Shown here: positions 1 through 7,719 of the stretch, piece by piece
How positions within the stretch are numbered: the stretch's first letter is position 1
Layout of the letters: every line of letters begins with the position of its first letter
DNA from: Fibrisoma limi BUZ 3
Lineage (GTDB): Bacteria; Bacteroidota; Bacteroidia; Cytophagales; Spirosomataceae
NCBI RefSeq assembly: GCF_000296815.2
Contig: NZ_CAIT01000007.1
Location: forward strand, 496,001-560,000
Length of the DNA: 64,000 nt
Reading direction: 5' to 3'
The notes under the pieces: generated by a model
What the model was told of the DNA's origin: nothing
Database searches by the model: none
What the model saw: only the letters and a program-made list of their open reading frames with translations
Program-made: the position numbers and the translations under genes

Positions 1-436
1 ACAGGGTCAGTTCCGGCTCCGGTACGTTCCAGGTTGAATCCTGCCGGATACGCACCTCATCGCCTGGGGCAACCACTCGTGTAGCCGTCGATTTAAAGAA
101 TAATTCAGGCCGGTCGGCGTCGTACACGCGGTCGTAGAAGTCGCCACCGCCTGCCTTCTTGGACTCCTCCATACGGGCATCGCGGCTGCGGAGGTACGTA
201 ACGCCCGACGCCCAGACTTCCTGCTGGCCGATGGGTGCCATCAGATCTGATTTGATCCAGTTCTGGTACTCGTCCGACGCTGCCGACGAAGGCACTTCCT
301 GCGCCAGAAATTGATAGAGATTATCCTGATTGACTAAGTAATCCCAGTCATCGGAAGGGGCGCGGTGAAATTGGACGGGTCCATTAGTACGGTCATGTTC
401 GACGACAATGCCGTGGCGGGTTTTGTAAAGTTTCAT
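1..436 (-). CDS. fumarylacetoacetate hydrolase family protein (N-terminal part, cut by window edge)
   Basis: Reading leftwards from an ATG at 436 gives about 145 residues without a stop up to the window edge. The start reads MKLYKTRHGIVVEHD, and near the edge there is a WNVPEPELTL stretch, the conserved entry to the catalytic fold of fumarylacetoacetate hydrolase (FAH) family enzymes. Such enzymes cleave or hydrate acylpyruvates and 2-keto-3-deoxy sugar acids in the cytoplasm with a divalent metal. The metal-binding carboxylates lie beyond the window, so the substrate cannot be read. It is divergent from recO, with a 129-base gap between the starts. The family is fairly sure and the exact reaction is unknown. 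Confidence 0.8.
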   Translation of the reverse strand, partial: MKLYKTRHGIVVEHDRTNGPVQFHRAPSDDWDYLVNQDNLYQFLAQEVPSSAASDEYQNWIKSDLMAPIGQQEVWASGVTYLRSRDARMEESKKAGGGDFYDRVYDADRPELFFKSTATRVVAPGDEVRIRQDSTWNVPEPELTL

Positions 437-565
437 GCGAAGGTTCGGAAATTCGCCAATTATAAGGTAAACCCGCGAAAATTCCAGCCAATTTTGTTAT
501 ATTAGTAACTATCCGATTAACAACCACCGAGTTTCTCCAGAGACATTCGGTGGCCAGACAACAGT

Positions 566-1258
566 ATGCTGCAAAAGACCCGGGGCATTGCCCTTAGCTA
601 CCTGCGTTACCGCGAAACCTCCATCATAGCCCGCGTTTATACCGAAGAATTTGGTTTGCAGAGCTACATCGTCAACGGTGTCCGTTCGGCCAAAAGTAAG
701 TCGAACAAAATCGCCATGTTTCAGCCCCTGACGCTGCTGGAAATGGTTGTCTATTACAAAGACGACCGCGATTTACACCGGCTGTCGGAGGCCAAAACGA
801 GCTATCCGTTCCAAAGCATTCCGTTTGAAGTTGCCAAATCGAGTATGGCCATTTTCGTGACGGAAATGCTGACCAAGACATTGAAGGAAGAAGCCAGTAA
901 CCCGATGCTGTTCCGGTTTCTGATCGACTCGGTCCTGTTTCTGGAAGACGCCCGGACGAACTACGAAAACTTCCACCTGACGTTCCTGCTCAAACTATCG
1001 TTTTTTCTGGGTTTTGGTCCCGAAAGCGCCCGTGAGTTTGAGGACCAGTTGCACGAAAATTCGGTGCCTTTCCTGGCCGACGACGAACTGACCAACGCGC
1101 TCAACACCATGTTACGTCAGCCGCTGGGTACAGCCATCAAACTGAGCCGCTCCGGCCGGAATGAATTGCTGGATGCGCTGGTGTCGTACTACAAGATTCA
1201 CATCGATTCGCTGGGCGAAGTTAAATCGCTGCCCGTGCTGCGTGAAGTGCTGGGATAA
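566..1258 (+). CDS. recO: DNA repair protein RecO
   Basis: This 230-residue protein matches RecO in length and layout. An N-terminal OB fold begins MLQKTRGIALSYLRYRETS and includes the typical 'ARVYTEEFGLQSYIVNGVRSA' type strand pattern (quoted in part). A helical C-terminal half follows. RecO works with RecR to load RecA onto SSB-coated single-stranded DNA in the RecF pathway of gap repair. The four zinc cysteines of many RecO proteins are absent, which I believe is common in Bacteroidota. It stands alone, ends at a strong hairpin terminator and is divergent from the FAH-family gene. Confidence 0.93.
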   Translation: MLQKTRGIALSYLRYRETSIIARVYTEEFGLQSYIVNGVRSAKSKSNKIAMFQPLTLLEMVVYYKDDRDLHRLSEAKTSYPFQSIPFEVAKSSMAIFVTEMLTKTLKEEASNPMLFRFLIDSVLFLEDARTNYENFHLTFLLKLSFFLGFGPESAREFEDQLHENSVPFLADDELTNALNTMLRQPLGTAIKLSRSGRNELLDALVSYYKIHIDSLGEVKSLPVLREVLG

Positions 1259-1293
1259 CACAACGCCCCGGTCGTCTGGCCGGGGCGTTGTGT
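1258..1293. terminator. bidirectional hairpin terminator between recO and the choice-of-anchor I gene
   Basis: A perfect 14-bp stem (ACACAACGCCCCGG and its complement) closes an 8-base loop immediately after the recO stop. The convergent gene ends at 1315, so the hairpin can serve both strands. There is no long T tract. Confidence 0.75.
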
Positions 1294-1314
1294 AACGCTA
1301 TATGAAAGTTGTGT

Positions 1315-4300
1315 TTACTGCTTCACGACCCGAACCGTTTTGGTCTGTTTAGGTGTAGCCACTTTCAGCAACAGCACTCCCGTCGGCTGCCGACGTACGT
1401 CGAACACAGTCCACTCGGTCGCTGCTGCCTTATCGATGGTTTTCGTCTCGACAGCCCGGCCGTTAAGGTCCGTCAGCGAAACCGTCAACGTCTGACCGGC
1501 TGCACCCTGAATTTCGGCGATTACGTCTTCCTTAGCCGGGTTACCCAGAAGCCGTACGTTCAGGGATTCAACGGCTTCGGTAGCAGCCACGCGGGCGCTC
1601 TGGCGGCAGAAGGCCCCGAAGTCAAAGTCACGCATGACCACTACCCCACTCTGACGAGCCATCAGGGTTACGACCGTACCACTGTTGGGGTCATTGCGTT
1701 TCTCCTGTTCGATGACACCGTTCGGATTTGTTGACCAATCCTTGATTCCCACCGACCGGAACTCAATCGGGGTGCCGTCGCCACCCGTTGTACGGAATGT
1801 GATAGCACCAGTCTGGCAGTTATAAAGTGGCTCAATCAAAGCCAGCGGCTGCGATGGGTTACTACCGCCACAGAAGGCTCCAAAATCAAAATCCAGCATC
1901 ACCACTACGCCATTCTGGCGGGCCATCAGCGTTACGACCGTACCGCTATTCGGATCATTACGCTTCGCGGCATCGATCACGCCGTTGGGGTTAGTTGACC
2001 AGTCCTGAATGCCAATCGCCCGGAACTCAATCGGCGTACCGTTTCCGCCCGTCGTCTTGAACGTAATCGCACCAGTCTGGCAGTTGTAGTCGGGCTGGAT
2101 AAGTTTCAGCGGCTCCGATGGGTTACTACCGCCACAGAATGCTCCGAAATCAAAGTCACGCGTGACGACTACCCCGTTCTGACGAGCCATGAGTGTGATG
2201 ACTGTACCACTGTTGGGGTCATTACGTTTCTCGGCCTCAATCACACCATTCGGATTTGTGCTGTATGGTTTTACGCCGATCGCCATGTACTCAACGGGTG
2301 AACCATCTCCTCCTTCGCTGCGGAACGTAATTTCACCCGTAGCGCAGTTATACAAAGGATCGATCAAAGCCAGCGGCTGCTGACTCTGAACACCATTGAC
2401 CTGATATACCGAAATTGAATTACTTGTTTCGTTCGCGAGCAGCACAATCGGATTACCGTTGGGGCTATCGGTGGCTGAGATAAAGATTATGCCTTCCGGA
2501 CCTCGATCGTCGGTGGCGTTATTAGGCGGTACACTCCGGTTCACCGTGTAGGTTACGAACTGCGGAGCCATTGGGTTCGTTACGTCGTAGACCATTACAC
2601 CACCAATACGTTCCAGTGTGATGAACGCGTAGGTTTTCCCACCAATCTGAGCCGTAGTGATGCCTTCGGGTTCAGGACCCTTGTTGTCGCTGCGGTTTTT
2701 CACCGATACCGACGTACCATTGTCGGCGTTAAAGAGGTTCGGGAAGTTGTCGCGGGTGTAACGTTCAAAATCATCGCCACTATCCCACACCAGATTACCA
2801 TTGGCATCCCATACCGTGAACGAGCGACCACCCAGTACGTGAATTTTATCGATGTCGCCGTCACCGTCCGTATCTCCTGTCTGGTTTGTCGCGTTCAGGC
2901 GTCCCAGAAGCAGGTTACTTTTCAGATCGGCCGCGTTCGGATAAGCCGTTGGGTCCAGATTCAATGAACCGATCCGGGTTTCTTCAACCAGTACGGGTTC
3001 GTACTCACGGGCATCACCCTCATTGGCCGTCACAAAATACGTCTGGCCATTGGCGGTGAATGATGCGATGGCATCCGGCATGTACATACCAAAAACCGGA
3101 ACGGTCAACAGCAGTTGGTTCCCGCCCTGATCGGTCGGGTCGAGAGCGTTTTGCGCCAGACTGTGGTCTTTTACGCCGAGCGACTTAATGAACGGCTGGC
3201 CATCCTTTGTGGCAATGGTTTTGTTGACCAGGTCGATAACAATAATCGCGTTGTTCTCCTGCAAGGTTACGTACGCCAGCTTCGAATCGGGGGTGAACGT
3301 GATGTATTCCGGCTCCAGGTCTTCGGCTACGCTGCTGCCATCCGTTACGCCCCCTTTCTTACCAAACAGCCGAACGCCCATGCTGTGCAGCATAGCTTTC
3401 ATACCGTTCAGTGGTGCAAAGCTGACCGTGGTGGCGTTGGCCTGCGACAGATTGGCAATGCCTCCACTGATGTCGACGATGGTCACCGATCCTTCCGGAT
3501 CAATCTGGTAATCATTCGACGGTTCACCTTCGTTGGGCGTTACGACGTACTTCCCATCGGGCGAGAAGAAGACAGCGTCGGGCAGCGCACCGGCTGTTAC
3601 TTCGTTCAGTTTCGTTCCATTGACGTCGAAGAAGACGATTTTACCGTTGTTCGTCTTCGGTATGCTCTCGATCGCGGCTGCTACGATACCGTCGCGGGCC
3701 GCTACGCTGTTGATGCTCCCGCCCAGCGCCGATACGTCGATGGACGTAATGGGCGTTGGTGCCGATGGATTGGCGAAGTTGACAATGTCAATTTTATTAC
3801 CAACCGAGTTGGCAATGAACAGGCGCTTGCTGCCTTTGTCGAACGTAACAATTTCTGAAGAACCCGCCGTTGGGTTGCGGTAGCTGGTCAGCAGTTGAAG
3901 CTGAAAGCCGGGATTACTGCTGGTGGGGGCTGTTTTATCGTTATCCTTAATAAAAACGATCTGCGAGTTCGCTGAACCGATCTGCGCACTGACTGCATTC
4001 TGCAACCGCAGCACAATGTATTCATCCGCTTCCGCCGACGCATCATCTGTGATCGGTATCGTTACGGTCTGATTAGCCGCCGATGAAGCCGCGAAGGTCA
4101 CCGTCTGGGGCACCGACAGGGTATAATCGCTGCCGTTCGTAGCCGATCCTGAAGATACAATAAGCTGCACCGATGCGCTCTGGCTGCCTGGATTGGTGAT
4201 CGTGAGCGTTACGGTAGCCTGACCGGCATTTTCATTAACTACCTGGCTGGCGGCACTAAAGGCTACGGTCGGCAGTGGGCATGAGGCTCCAAACGTGAAT

Positions 4301-4956
4301 GCCGTTGTGCTGAACGGAACGTCGGGTGCAGTGCCGTCGGCCGCCTGGTTACCACTGCTGTTTAGCTGGGTTTGCCAGTTAGCCGAATTATTAATAACTG
4401 ACGGAAAGCAGCTCCGTGAAATTCCGGTTCGGGTACCGGTATAAGTACCGATGGCTACCTCACCGCTCAGCGCTACGGCCGTACTGCCGAGCGACAGGCC
4501 CGTCCCGCTGAGGGAGCCAAAGCTAGCAGAGCCATTCGTAGCAACAGCCGCCAGAAAGGTGGTAGGCGTATTATCGTCTGATCCAAGGAATGCAAAAACG
4601 CCATCCCCATCATTAGAAATGCCGGGGTTACCCACCTGGGTAGCCGATCCAACACTGGCCGTCGGTGCTGCGTTGTTTACATTAGTAAAGGTTACGACCG
4701 TACCAGCCGGAATGATAGCCCCACCCGTATTCCAGGTGATTCTTCCTTCGTCATTTAACGGGAAAGAAGAGCCGGTCCATTCAGAATCCCGGAAATAAAT
4801 GGTAGTGTTGGCTGGAATTGCGTCCAGGACCACAAAGGCCAGATCGTCGCTCCCATCGCCATTGATACCTGTGAAAACAATACTGCCGGGCGCTAACTGA
4901 GCAAACGACAACAGCGGGCCGAGCACCAGCAATGCAAACAGGAAAAGTCTCTTCAT
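1315..4956 (-). CDS. secreted choice-of-anchor I family protein with three tandem repeats and T9SS sorting tail
   Basis: The 1213-residue protein starts with a signal peptide (MKRLFLFALLVLGPLLSFAQ). Next come a beta-rich domain at about 20-225 and a Calx-beta-like domain at about 230-340. At about 350-850 is a propeller region of the choice-of-anchor I type, with motifs such as TPNEGEPS, TANEGDAREYE, GPEPEGIT and ITLERIGGVMVYD. Then come three nearly identical 88-residue units beginning PLALI..Y.C.TG.ITF, and a final beta domain typical of T9SS type A sorting tails. It is probably exported by T9SS and attached to the cell surface or released. Related propellers occur in proteins annotated as esterase-like or phytase-like, but no catalytic residues can be assigned here. 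It is flanked by hairpin terminators and appears monocistronic. Confidence 0.85.
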   Translation of the reverse strand: MKRLFLFALLVLGPLLSFAQLAPGSIVFTGINGDGSDDLAFVVLDAIPANTTIYFRDSEWTGSSFPLNDEGRITWNTGGAIIPAGTVVTFTNVNNAAPTASVGSATQVGNPGISNDGDGVFAFLGSDDNTPTTFLAAVATNGSASFGSLSGTGLSLGSTAVALSGEVAIGTYTGTRTGISRSCFPSVINNSANWQTQLNSSGNQAADGTAPDVPFSTTAFTFGASCPLPTVAFSAASQVVNENAGQATVTLTITNPGSQSASVQLIVSSGSATNGSDYTLSVPQTVTFAASSAANQTVTIPITDDASAEADEYIVLRLQNAVSAQIGSANSQIVFIKDNDKTAPTSSNPGFQLQLLTSYRNPTAGSSEIVTFDKGSKRLFIANSVGNKIDIVNFANPSAPTPITSIDVSALGGSINSVAARDGIVAAAIESIPKTNNGKIVFFDVNGTKLNEVTAGALPDAVFFSPDGKYVVTPNEGEPSNDYQIDPEGSVTIVDISGGIANLSQANATTVSFAPLNGMKAMLHSMGVRLFGKKGGVTDGSSVAEDLEPEYITFTPDSKLAYVTLQENNAIIVIDLVNKTIATKDGQPFIKSLGVKDHSLAQNALDPTDQGGNQLLLTVPVFGMYMPDAIASFTANGQTYFVTANEGDAREYEPVLVEETRIGSLNLDPTAYPNAADLKSNLLLGRLNATNQTGDTDGDGDIDKIHVLGGRSFTVWDANGNLVWDSGDDFERYTRDNFPNLFNADNGTSVSVKNRSDNKGPEPEGITTAQIGGKTYAFITLERIGGVMVYDVTNPMAPQFVTYTVNRSVPPNNATDDRGPEGIIFISATDSPNGNPIVLLANETSNSISVYQVNGVQSQQPLALIDPLYNCATGEITFRSEGGDGSPVEYMAIGVKPYSTNPNGVIEAEKRNDPNSGTVITLMARQNGVVVTRDFDFGAFCGGSNPSEPLKLIQPDYNCQTGAITFKTTGGNGTPIEFRAIGIQDWSTNPNGVIDAAKRNDPNSGTVVTLMARQNGVVVMLDFDFGAFCGGSNPSQPLALIEPLYNCQTGAITFRTTGGDGTPIEFRSVGIKDWSTNPNGVIEQEKRNDPNSGTVVTLMARQSGVVVMRDFDFGAFCRQSARVAATEAVESLNVRLLGNPAKEDVIAEIQGAAGQTLTVSLTDLNGRAVETKTIDKAAATEWTVFDVRRQPTGVLLLKVATPKQTKTVRVVKQ
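1588..2379 (-). repeat. three tandem 264-bp coding repeats
   Basis: Three in-frame units of 264 bp encode 88-residue blocks that share YNC.TG.ITF, STNPNGVI and RNDPNSGTV.TLMARQ, each ending in RDFDFGAFC or LDFDFGAFC. Nucleotide similarity is high across the units. They lie between the propeller and the T9SS tail of the secreted protein, a position often held by spacer or binding modules. Confidence 0.85.
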
Positions 4957-5077
4957 ACAAGGGTGATTGTTAGTAGATAATCAGATTAATAAGCGGTTAA
5001 AATTAGAAAACCGAATATTACCTGAACGTTAAGCTTACCAGAGGCCTACACCCTTGAATATCAAACCTTTATAACAC

Positions 5078-5111
5078 AACAAGCCCGACATTGTACAATG
5101 TCGGGCTTGTT
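5078..5111. terminator. perfect 34-bp palindrome, terminator of lptB
   Basis: AACAAGCCCGACATTGT is followed directly by its exact reverse complement, 19 bases after the lptB stop on the minus strand. It lies upstream of the choice-of-anchor I gene and probably isolates that gene from lptB transcription. Confidence 0.75.
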
Positions 5112-5129
5112 CTTTATGACTATGTTACG

Positions 5130-5861
5130 TCAGATTTTTCGCTTCAGTTCAAAATGCTGCCCGAGGTATAGCCGCCGAACCTGTTCGTCGTTCGCCAGGT
5201 CCTCAGCGGTACCCTGTTTCAGGATTTTTCCTTCGAACAGCAGATACGCGCGGTCGGTGATCGAAAGGGTCTCATTCACGTTGTGGTCGGTGATCAGAAT
5301 CCCGATGTTCCGGTGCTTGAGTTTGGCCACAATGCTCTGGATGTCCTCTACCGCAATGGGGTCAACGCCCGCAAATGGTTCGTCGAGCAGAATAAACTTG
5401 GGATCTACCGCCAGCGCCCGGGCAATCTCCGTCCGCCGACGCTCCCCCCCCGACAACACTTTTCCTTTATTCTTGCGAACGTGCGTCAGGCTGAACTCAT
5501 TCAGCAGTTCTTCAACCTTGTCGCGTTGCTGCTTCCGGGGCAAATCGCTCATTTCCAGTACCGCCAATATATTTTCTTCAACGGACAGGTCGCGGAAGAC
5601 CGAGGCTTCCTGAGCCAGATACCCTAACCCCAGCCGCGCCCGCTTATACATTGGCAGGTCCGTAACATCAGTATTATCGATGTAGACTTTACCGCTGTTG
5701 GGTTTCACCAGCCCTACGGCCATATAGAAGGATGTGGTCTTACCTGCGCCGTTCGGCCCGAGCAATCCCACAATTTCGCCCTGTTCGACCTGGTACGAAA
5801 CGTTGTTATTAACCAGCCGTGAGCCGTATTTCTTGATTAAATTTTCCGTTCTTAAAATCAT
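5130..5861 (-). CDS. lptB: LPS export ABC transporter ATP-binding protein LptB
   Basis: This 243-residue ABC ATPase has Walker [10 protein letters not shown] at 35-43, the signature LSGGERRR at 136-143, Walker B FILLDE at 156-161 and an H-loop in ITDHNV. The length and the [16 protein letters not shown] block are typical of LptB. LptB drives the LptFG permease that moves lipopolysaccharide from the inner membrane along the Lpt bridge to the outer membrane. No other lpt gene is adjacent in the window. It is expressed alone towards the palindrome at 5078-5111. Upstream lie 220 bases of noncoding DNA and then an IS. Confidence 0.92.
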   Translation of the reverse strand: MILRTENLIKKYGSRLVNNNVSYQVEQGEIVGLLGPNGAGKTTSFYMAVGLVKPNSGKVYIDNTDVTDLPMYKRARLGLGYLAQEASVFRDLSVEENILAVLEMSDLPRKQQRDKVEELLNEFSLTHVRKNKGKVLSGGERRRTEIARALAVDPKFILLDEPFAGVDPIAVEDIQSIVAKLKHRNIGILITDHNVNETLSITDRAYLLFEGKILKQGTAEDLANDEQVRRLYLGQHFELKRKI

Positions 5862-6280
5862 GGTTGAGCCATGTAACTGTTCTCCTGCTTTTAAACCCTA
5901 CGAAGGCAGGTCAGGTTCGAGCCGGTTTGTTTAACCGTGTGTTGCTCGCCACCGCGAAGATACGATCCACTCCGGTAAGCCCATCACCTGCCGCCAAAAG
6001 GAGTTATAGCCTCAACTTAAAGCGAAGCCGGAAAATTGCTACCCAAGCAACCTTTTAACTATTTTTAGGAGAACCGGGCTAAGAGCGTGTTAGGGAATTA
6101 AGAAAAGTTGAGAGTCGTACCATCTTTGTGGTCGCCAAACTACAGAGTCATAACCAAACAGTGGAAGCCACTGACCGACCCTCAATGGGACGCAATTTCA
6201 CCTTTTTTCCACCTCAAACGCAAGCGTAAACACGATTTACGGCAGATGATCAACATCATTTTATGGCTGCTACGAACCGG

Positions 6281-6296
6281 CCGGTTCGCCGGTGCG
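6281..6296 (+). repeat. short hairpin repeat, copy A
   Basis: CCGGTTCGCCGGTGCG interrupts the IS5 transposase between the codons for RTG and the QWRN-type motif. The stem CCGG/CCGG closes a TTCG loop, with a TGCG tail. Confidence 0.75.
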
Positions 6297-6353
6297 ATAT
6301 CAATGGCGAAATTACCTCAAGAGTGGCCCAATTGGCAAGCCGTCTACTACTAT

Positions 6354-6369
6354 CGCACCGGCGACCCGG
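6354..6369 (-). repeat. short hairpin repeat, copy B (inverted)
   Basis: On the minus strand this reads CCGGGTCGCCGGTGCG. It sits between the YYY codons and the TTTGAC that should follow them, and adds 16 bases, shifting the frame. Confidence 0.75.
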
Positions 6370-6488
6370 TTTGACTAATGGAAGCAGGACGGCACTCTGG
6401 AACAAATTAATCGTCACCTCAACAAAGAGGATCGAAAACAAGTCGGCAGAGAGGCAGAGCCTTCCGTACTTAGCATTGACAGCCAGAG

Positions 6489-6504
6489 CCGGTCCGCCGG
6501 TGCG
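6489..6504 (+). repeat. short hairpin repeat, copy C
   Basis: CCGGTCCGCCGGTGCG splits the catalytic-region motif DSQS|VKLA. The net insertion is 15 bases (five codons) if the AGC serine codon is restored. Confidence 0.75.
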
Positions 6505-6758
6505 GTTAAGCTGGCACCTTTGGCTAGTGAATACCGAGGGTTAGATGCCTATAAACGTGTCAACAGACGCAAACGATAGTTCGTTGTTGATACGGAAGGT
6601 CGGCTTTAGTTGGCTTGCGTGCACCGGGCCGACCAAGCTGATGATGGGGCGGCTGCAACTTTGGTGACCGAGATTGCCCTGCTTAATGAGCGCTTAGAAA
6701 AGATCTATGGTGACCAGGCTTATAATGGTATTTTCGCCAGAGCTTTAGAACAATGGAG

Positions 6759-6774
6759 CCGGTTCGCCGGTGCG
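6759..6774 (+). repeat. short hairpin repeat, copy D
   Basis: CCGGTTCGCCGGTGCG, identical to copy A, lies between WS and INFEKASRP codons of the transposase. The net insertion is 15 bases. Confidence 0.75.
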
Positions 6775-6870
6775 ATCAATTTTGAAAAGGCGTCACGCCC
6801 CCAGTCAGCTCGAGGATTCGTACCTGTGGTGAAACAGTGGGTGGTAGAGCGGAGCACTGCCTGGACGAAT

Positions 6871-6886
6871 CGCACGGGCGACCCCG
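6871..6886 (-). repeat. short hairpin repeat, copy E (inverted, compensatory variant)
   Basis: On the minus strand this reads CGGGGTCGCCCGTGCG. It splits WTN|FFRRLVKDY and adds 16 bases. Relative to the other copies, stem position 2 changes C to G and its partner, position 11, changes G to C, so the hairpin is kept. Confidence 0.65.
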
Positions 6887-7028
6887 TTCTTCCGTCGACT
6901 TGTCAAAGATTACGGAGTATACGCTATCTTCTTCGGTGGCTTGGTTGTATTTAGCCAACATTCAACTGATGCTACAACGGATCAAGCCCCAGCACCAAAC
7001 TTAATTTCCCAACACGTTCTAAAGATTT

Positions 7029-7316
7029 TTATTCCCCCGTTGTTGCTTGAATCATAGGAATCGGTCCGATCCACCGATAATAAATGTTGGCATTGAGTCC
7101 TGCCCGTCGACAAATCTCGGCTACTGACTGTTCGCCTTGTAGACCTTCCAGCACAATGCGAATCTTCTCTTCAGCGGAGTATTGCCGTCGGGTTTGTCGT
7201 TGAATGTCTTTGATAATGGATAAGATCGGCTTGCGCTCGGAGGTAGTAGTTGAAGCAGACTGGGCCGTTTTGGAATGGTTAGGCGGAGATTTTTTGGCTG
7301 AATTGAACATAACCAA
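7029..7316 (-). pseudogene. IS3-family transposase OrfA fragment
   Basis: The 95-residue reading contains the N-terminal helix-turn-helix of IS3-type OrfA proteins: RRQYSAEEKIRIVLEGLQGE, then SVAEICRRAGLNANIYYRW. After YYRW the normal continuation is replaced by about 12 unrelated residues and a stop, and no OrfB is present. It lies directly beside the IS5-family element, so it is probably an older remnant in an IS accumulation site. Confidence 0.7.
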
Positions 7317-7464
7317 GGTGATTTAAGAGAAACCATTTAGGAAATTGTCTCTTCCCATTTTCACCCCTTTTGTCCACTTTCATTTGACGACGTACACATG
7401 TTGCATGCCCCCGTACTTGACTTACAAGCAGCAGGTGATACGGTTGTTGATTTCATCGATGCCA

Positions 7465-7671
7465 ATGAACGGATCAACAAACAATCGGGCTGTTGTGTCC
7501 AGACTATTATATTTGCAATCGAACCGATATAAGGACGAAAGCGCCGTTTGGGCCGTATGAGAAAGCCAGCAGCGGGTAGAAGCAATGTCGTTGATTCATC
7601 AGCAATTATACCAACCTGATCATGTTACCCGAGTACCCGATACAATGGGTAAGCTGTCACGGAACGACCCA
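7465..7671 (+). pseudogene. HisKA_2-type histidine kinase fragment
   Basis: One frame reads NNRAVVSRLLYLQSNRYKDE and then, across an in-frame TGA, ESQQRVEAMSLIHQQLYQ. These correspond to the NNLQV-SS-L and ES-NRV-MALIHQ-LYQ blocks of the HisKA_2 dimerisation domain in the kinases at 24-31 kb. The HHRVK start of the block and the whole ATPase domain are missing. It appears to be a dead kinase piece left beside the IS remnants. The surrounding 7317-7719 holds no other gene. Confidence 0.6.
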
Positions 7672-7706
7672 AAGGCGGTCTTCAATTCAGAGACCGCCTT
7701 TGGGTC
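7666..7706 (-). terminator. hairpin terminator of the propeller lipoprotein gene
   Basis: A 16-bp stem (GACCCAAAGGCGGTCT with its complement at 7691-7706) closes a 9-base loop, just beyond the stop at 7720 on the minus strand. Confidence 0.7.
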
Positions 7707-7719
7707 AATACTTGTTTGA

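Larger units (their letters stand above)
6108..7004 (+). pseudogene. IS5-family DDE transposase, inactivated
   Basis: Pieces of one transposase can be followed in order: WKPLTDPQWDAISPFF, LRQMINIILWLLRTG, LPQEWPNWQAVYYY, then after a shift FDxWKQDGTLEQINRHLNKED, SIDSQSVKLAPLASEYRGLDAYKRVNRRKR, ADQADDGAAATLV, LNERLEKIYGDQAYNG, FEKASRPQSARGFVPV and WVVERS. The reading ends KPQHQT followed by TAA at 7002-7004. Besides ordinary frameshifts and stops, five insertions of 15-16 nt split conserved blocks: RTG from the QWRN-type motif, YYY from FD, QS from VK, WS from INF, and WTN from FFRR. At least two of the insertions shift the frame. Confidence 0.8.
6083..7019 (+). mobile_element. decayed full-length IS5-family insertion sequence (IS427-like size)
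   Basis: The left end (GAGCGTGTTAGGGAATTAAG at 6083-6102) and the right end (7000-7019) are imperfect inverted repeats. TAA at 6080-6082 and at 7020-7022 looks like the target duplication. The transposase inside matches the IS5 family (PLTDPQWDAISPFF, LPQEWPNWQAVYYY, GDQAYNG, VVERS, ANIQLMLQRI) but is broken by stops, frameshifts and five short inserted repeats. Removing the five insertions leaves about 860 bp, a normal size for this IS group. The element is therefore intact at its ends but cannot encode an active transposase. Confidence 0.8.

Noticed and set aside
5890-5935. A GGTTCGAGCC stretch resembling a tRNA T arm
   Set aside because: No acceptor, D or anticodon arms could be assembled around it.
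6281-6886. A CRISPR-like array made of the regularly recurring 16-mers
   Set aside because: Spacing is irregular (about 70 to 270 bases), orientation varies, and the sequence between copies is a continuous transposase gene.
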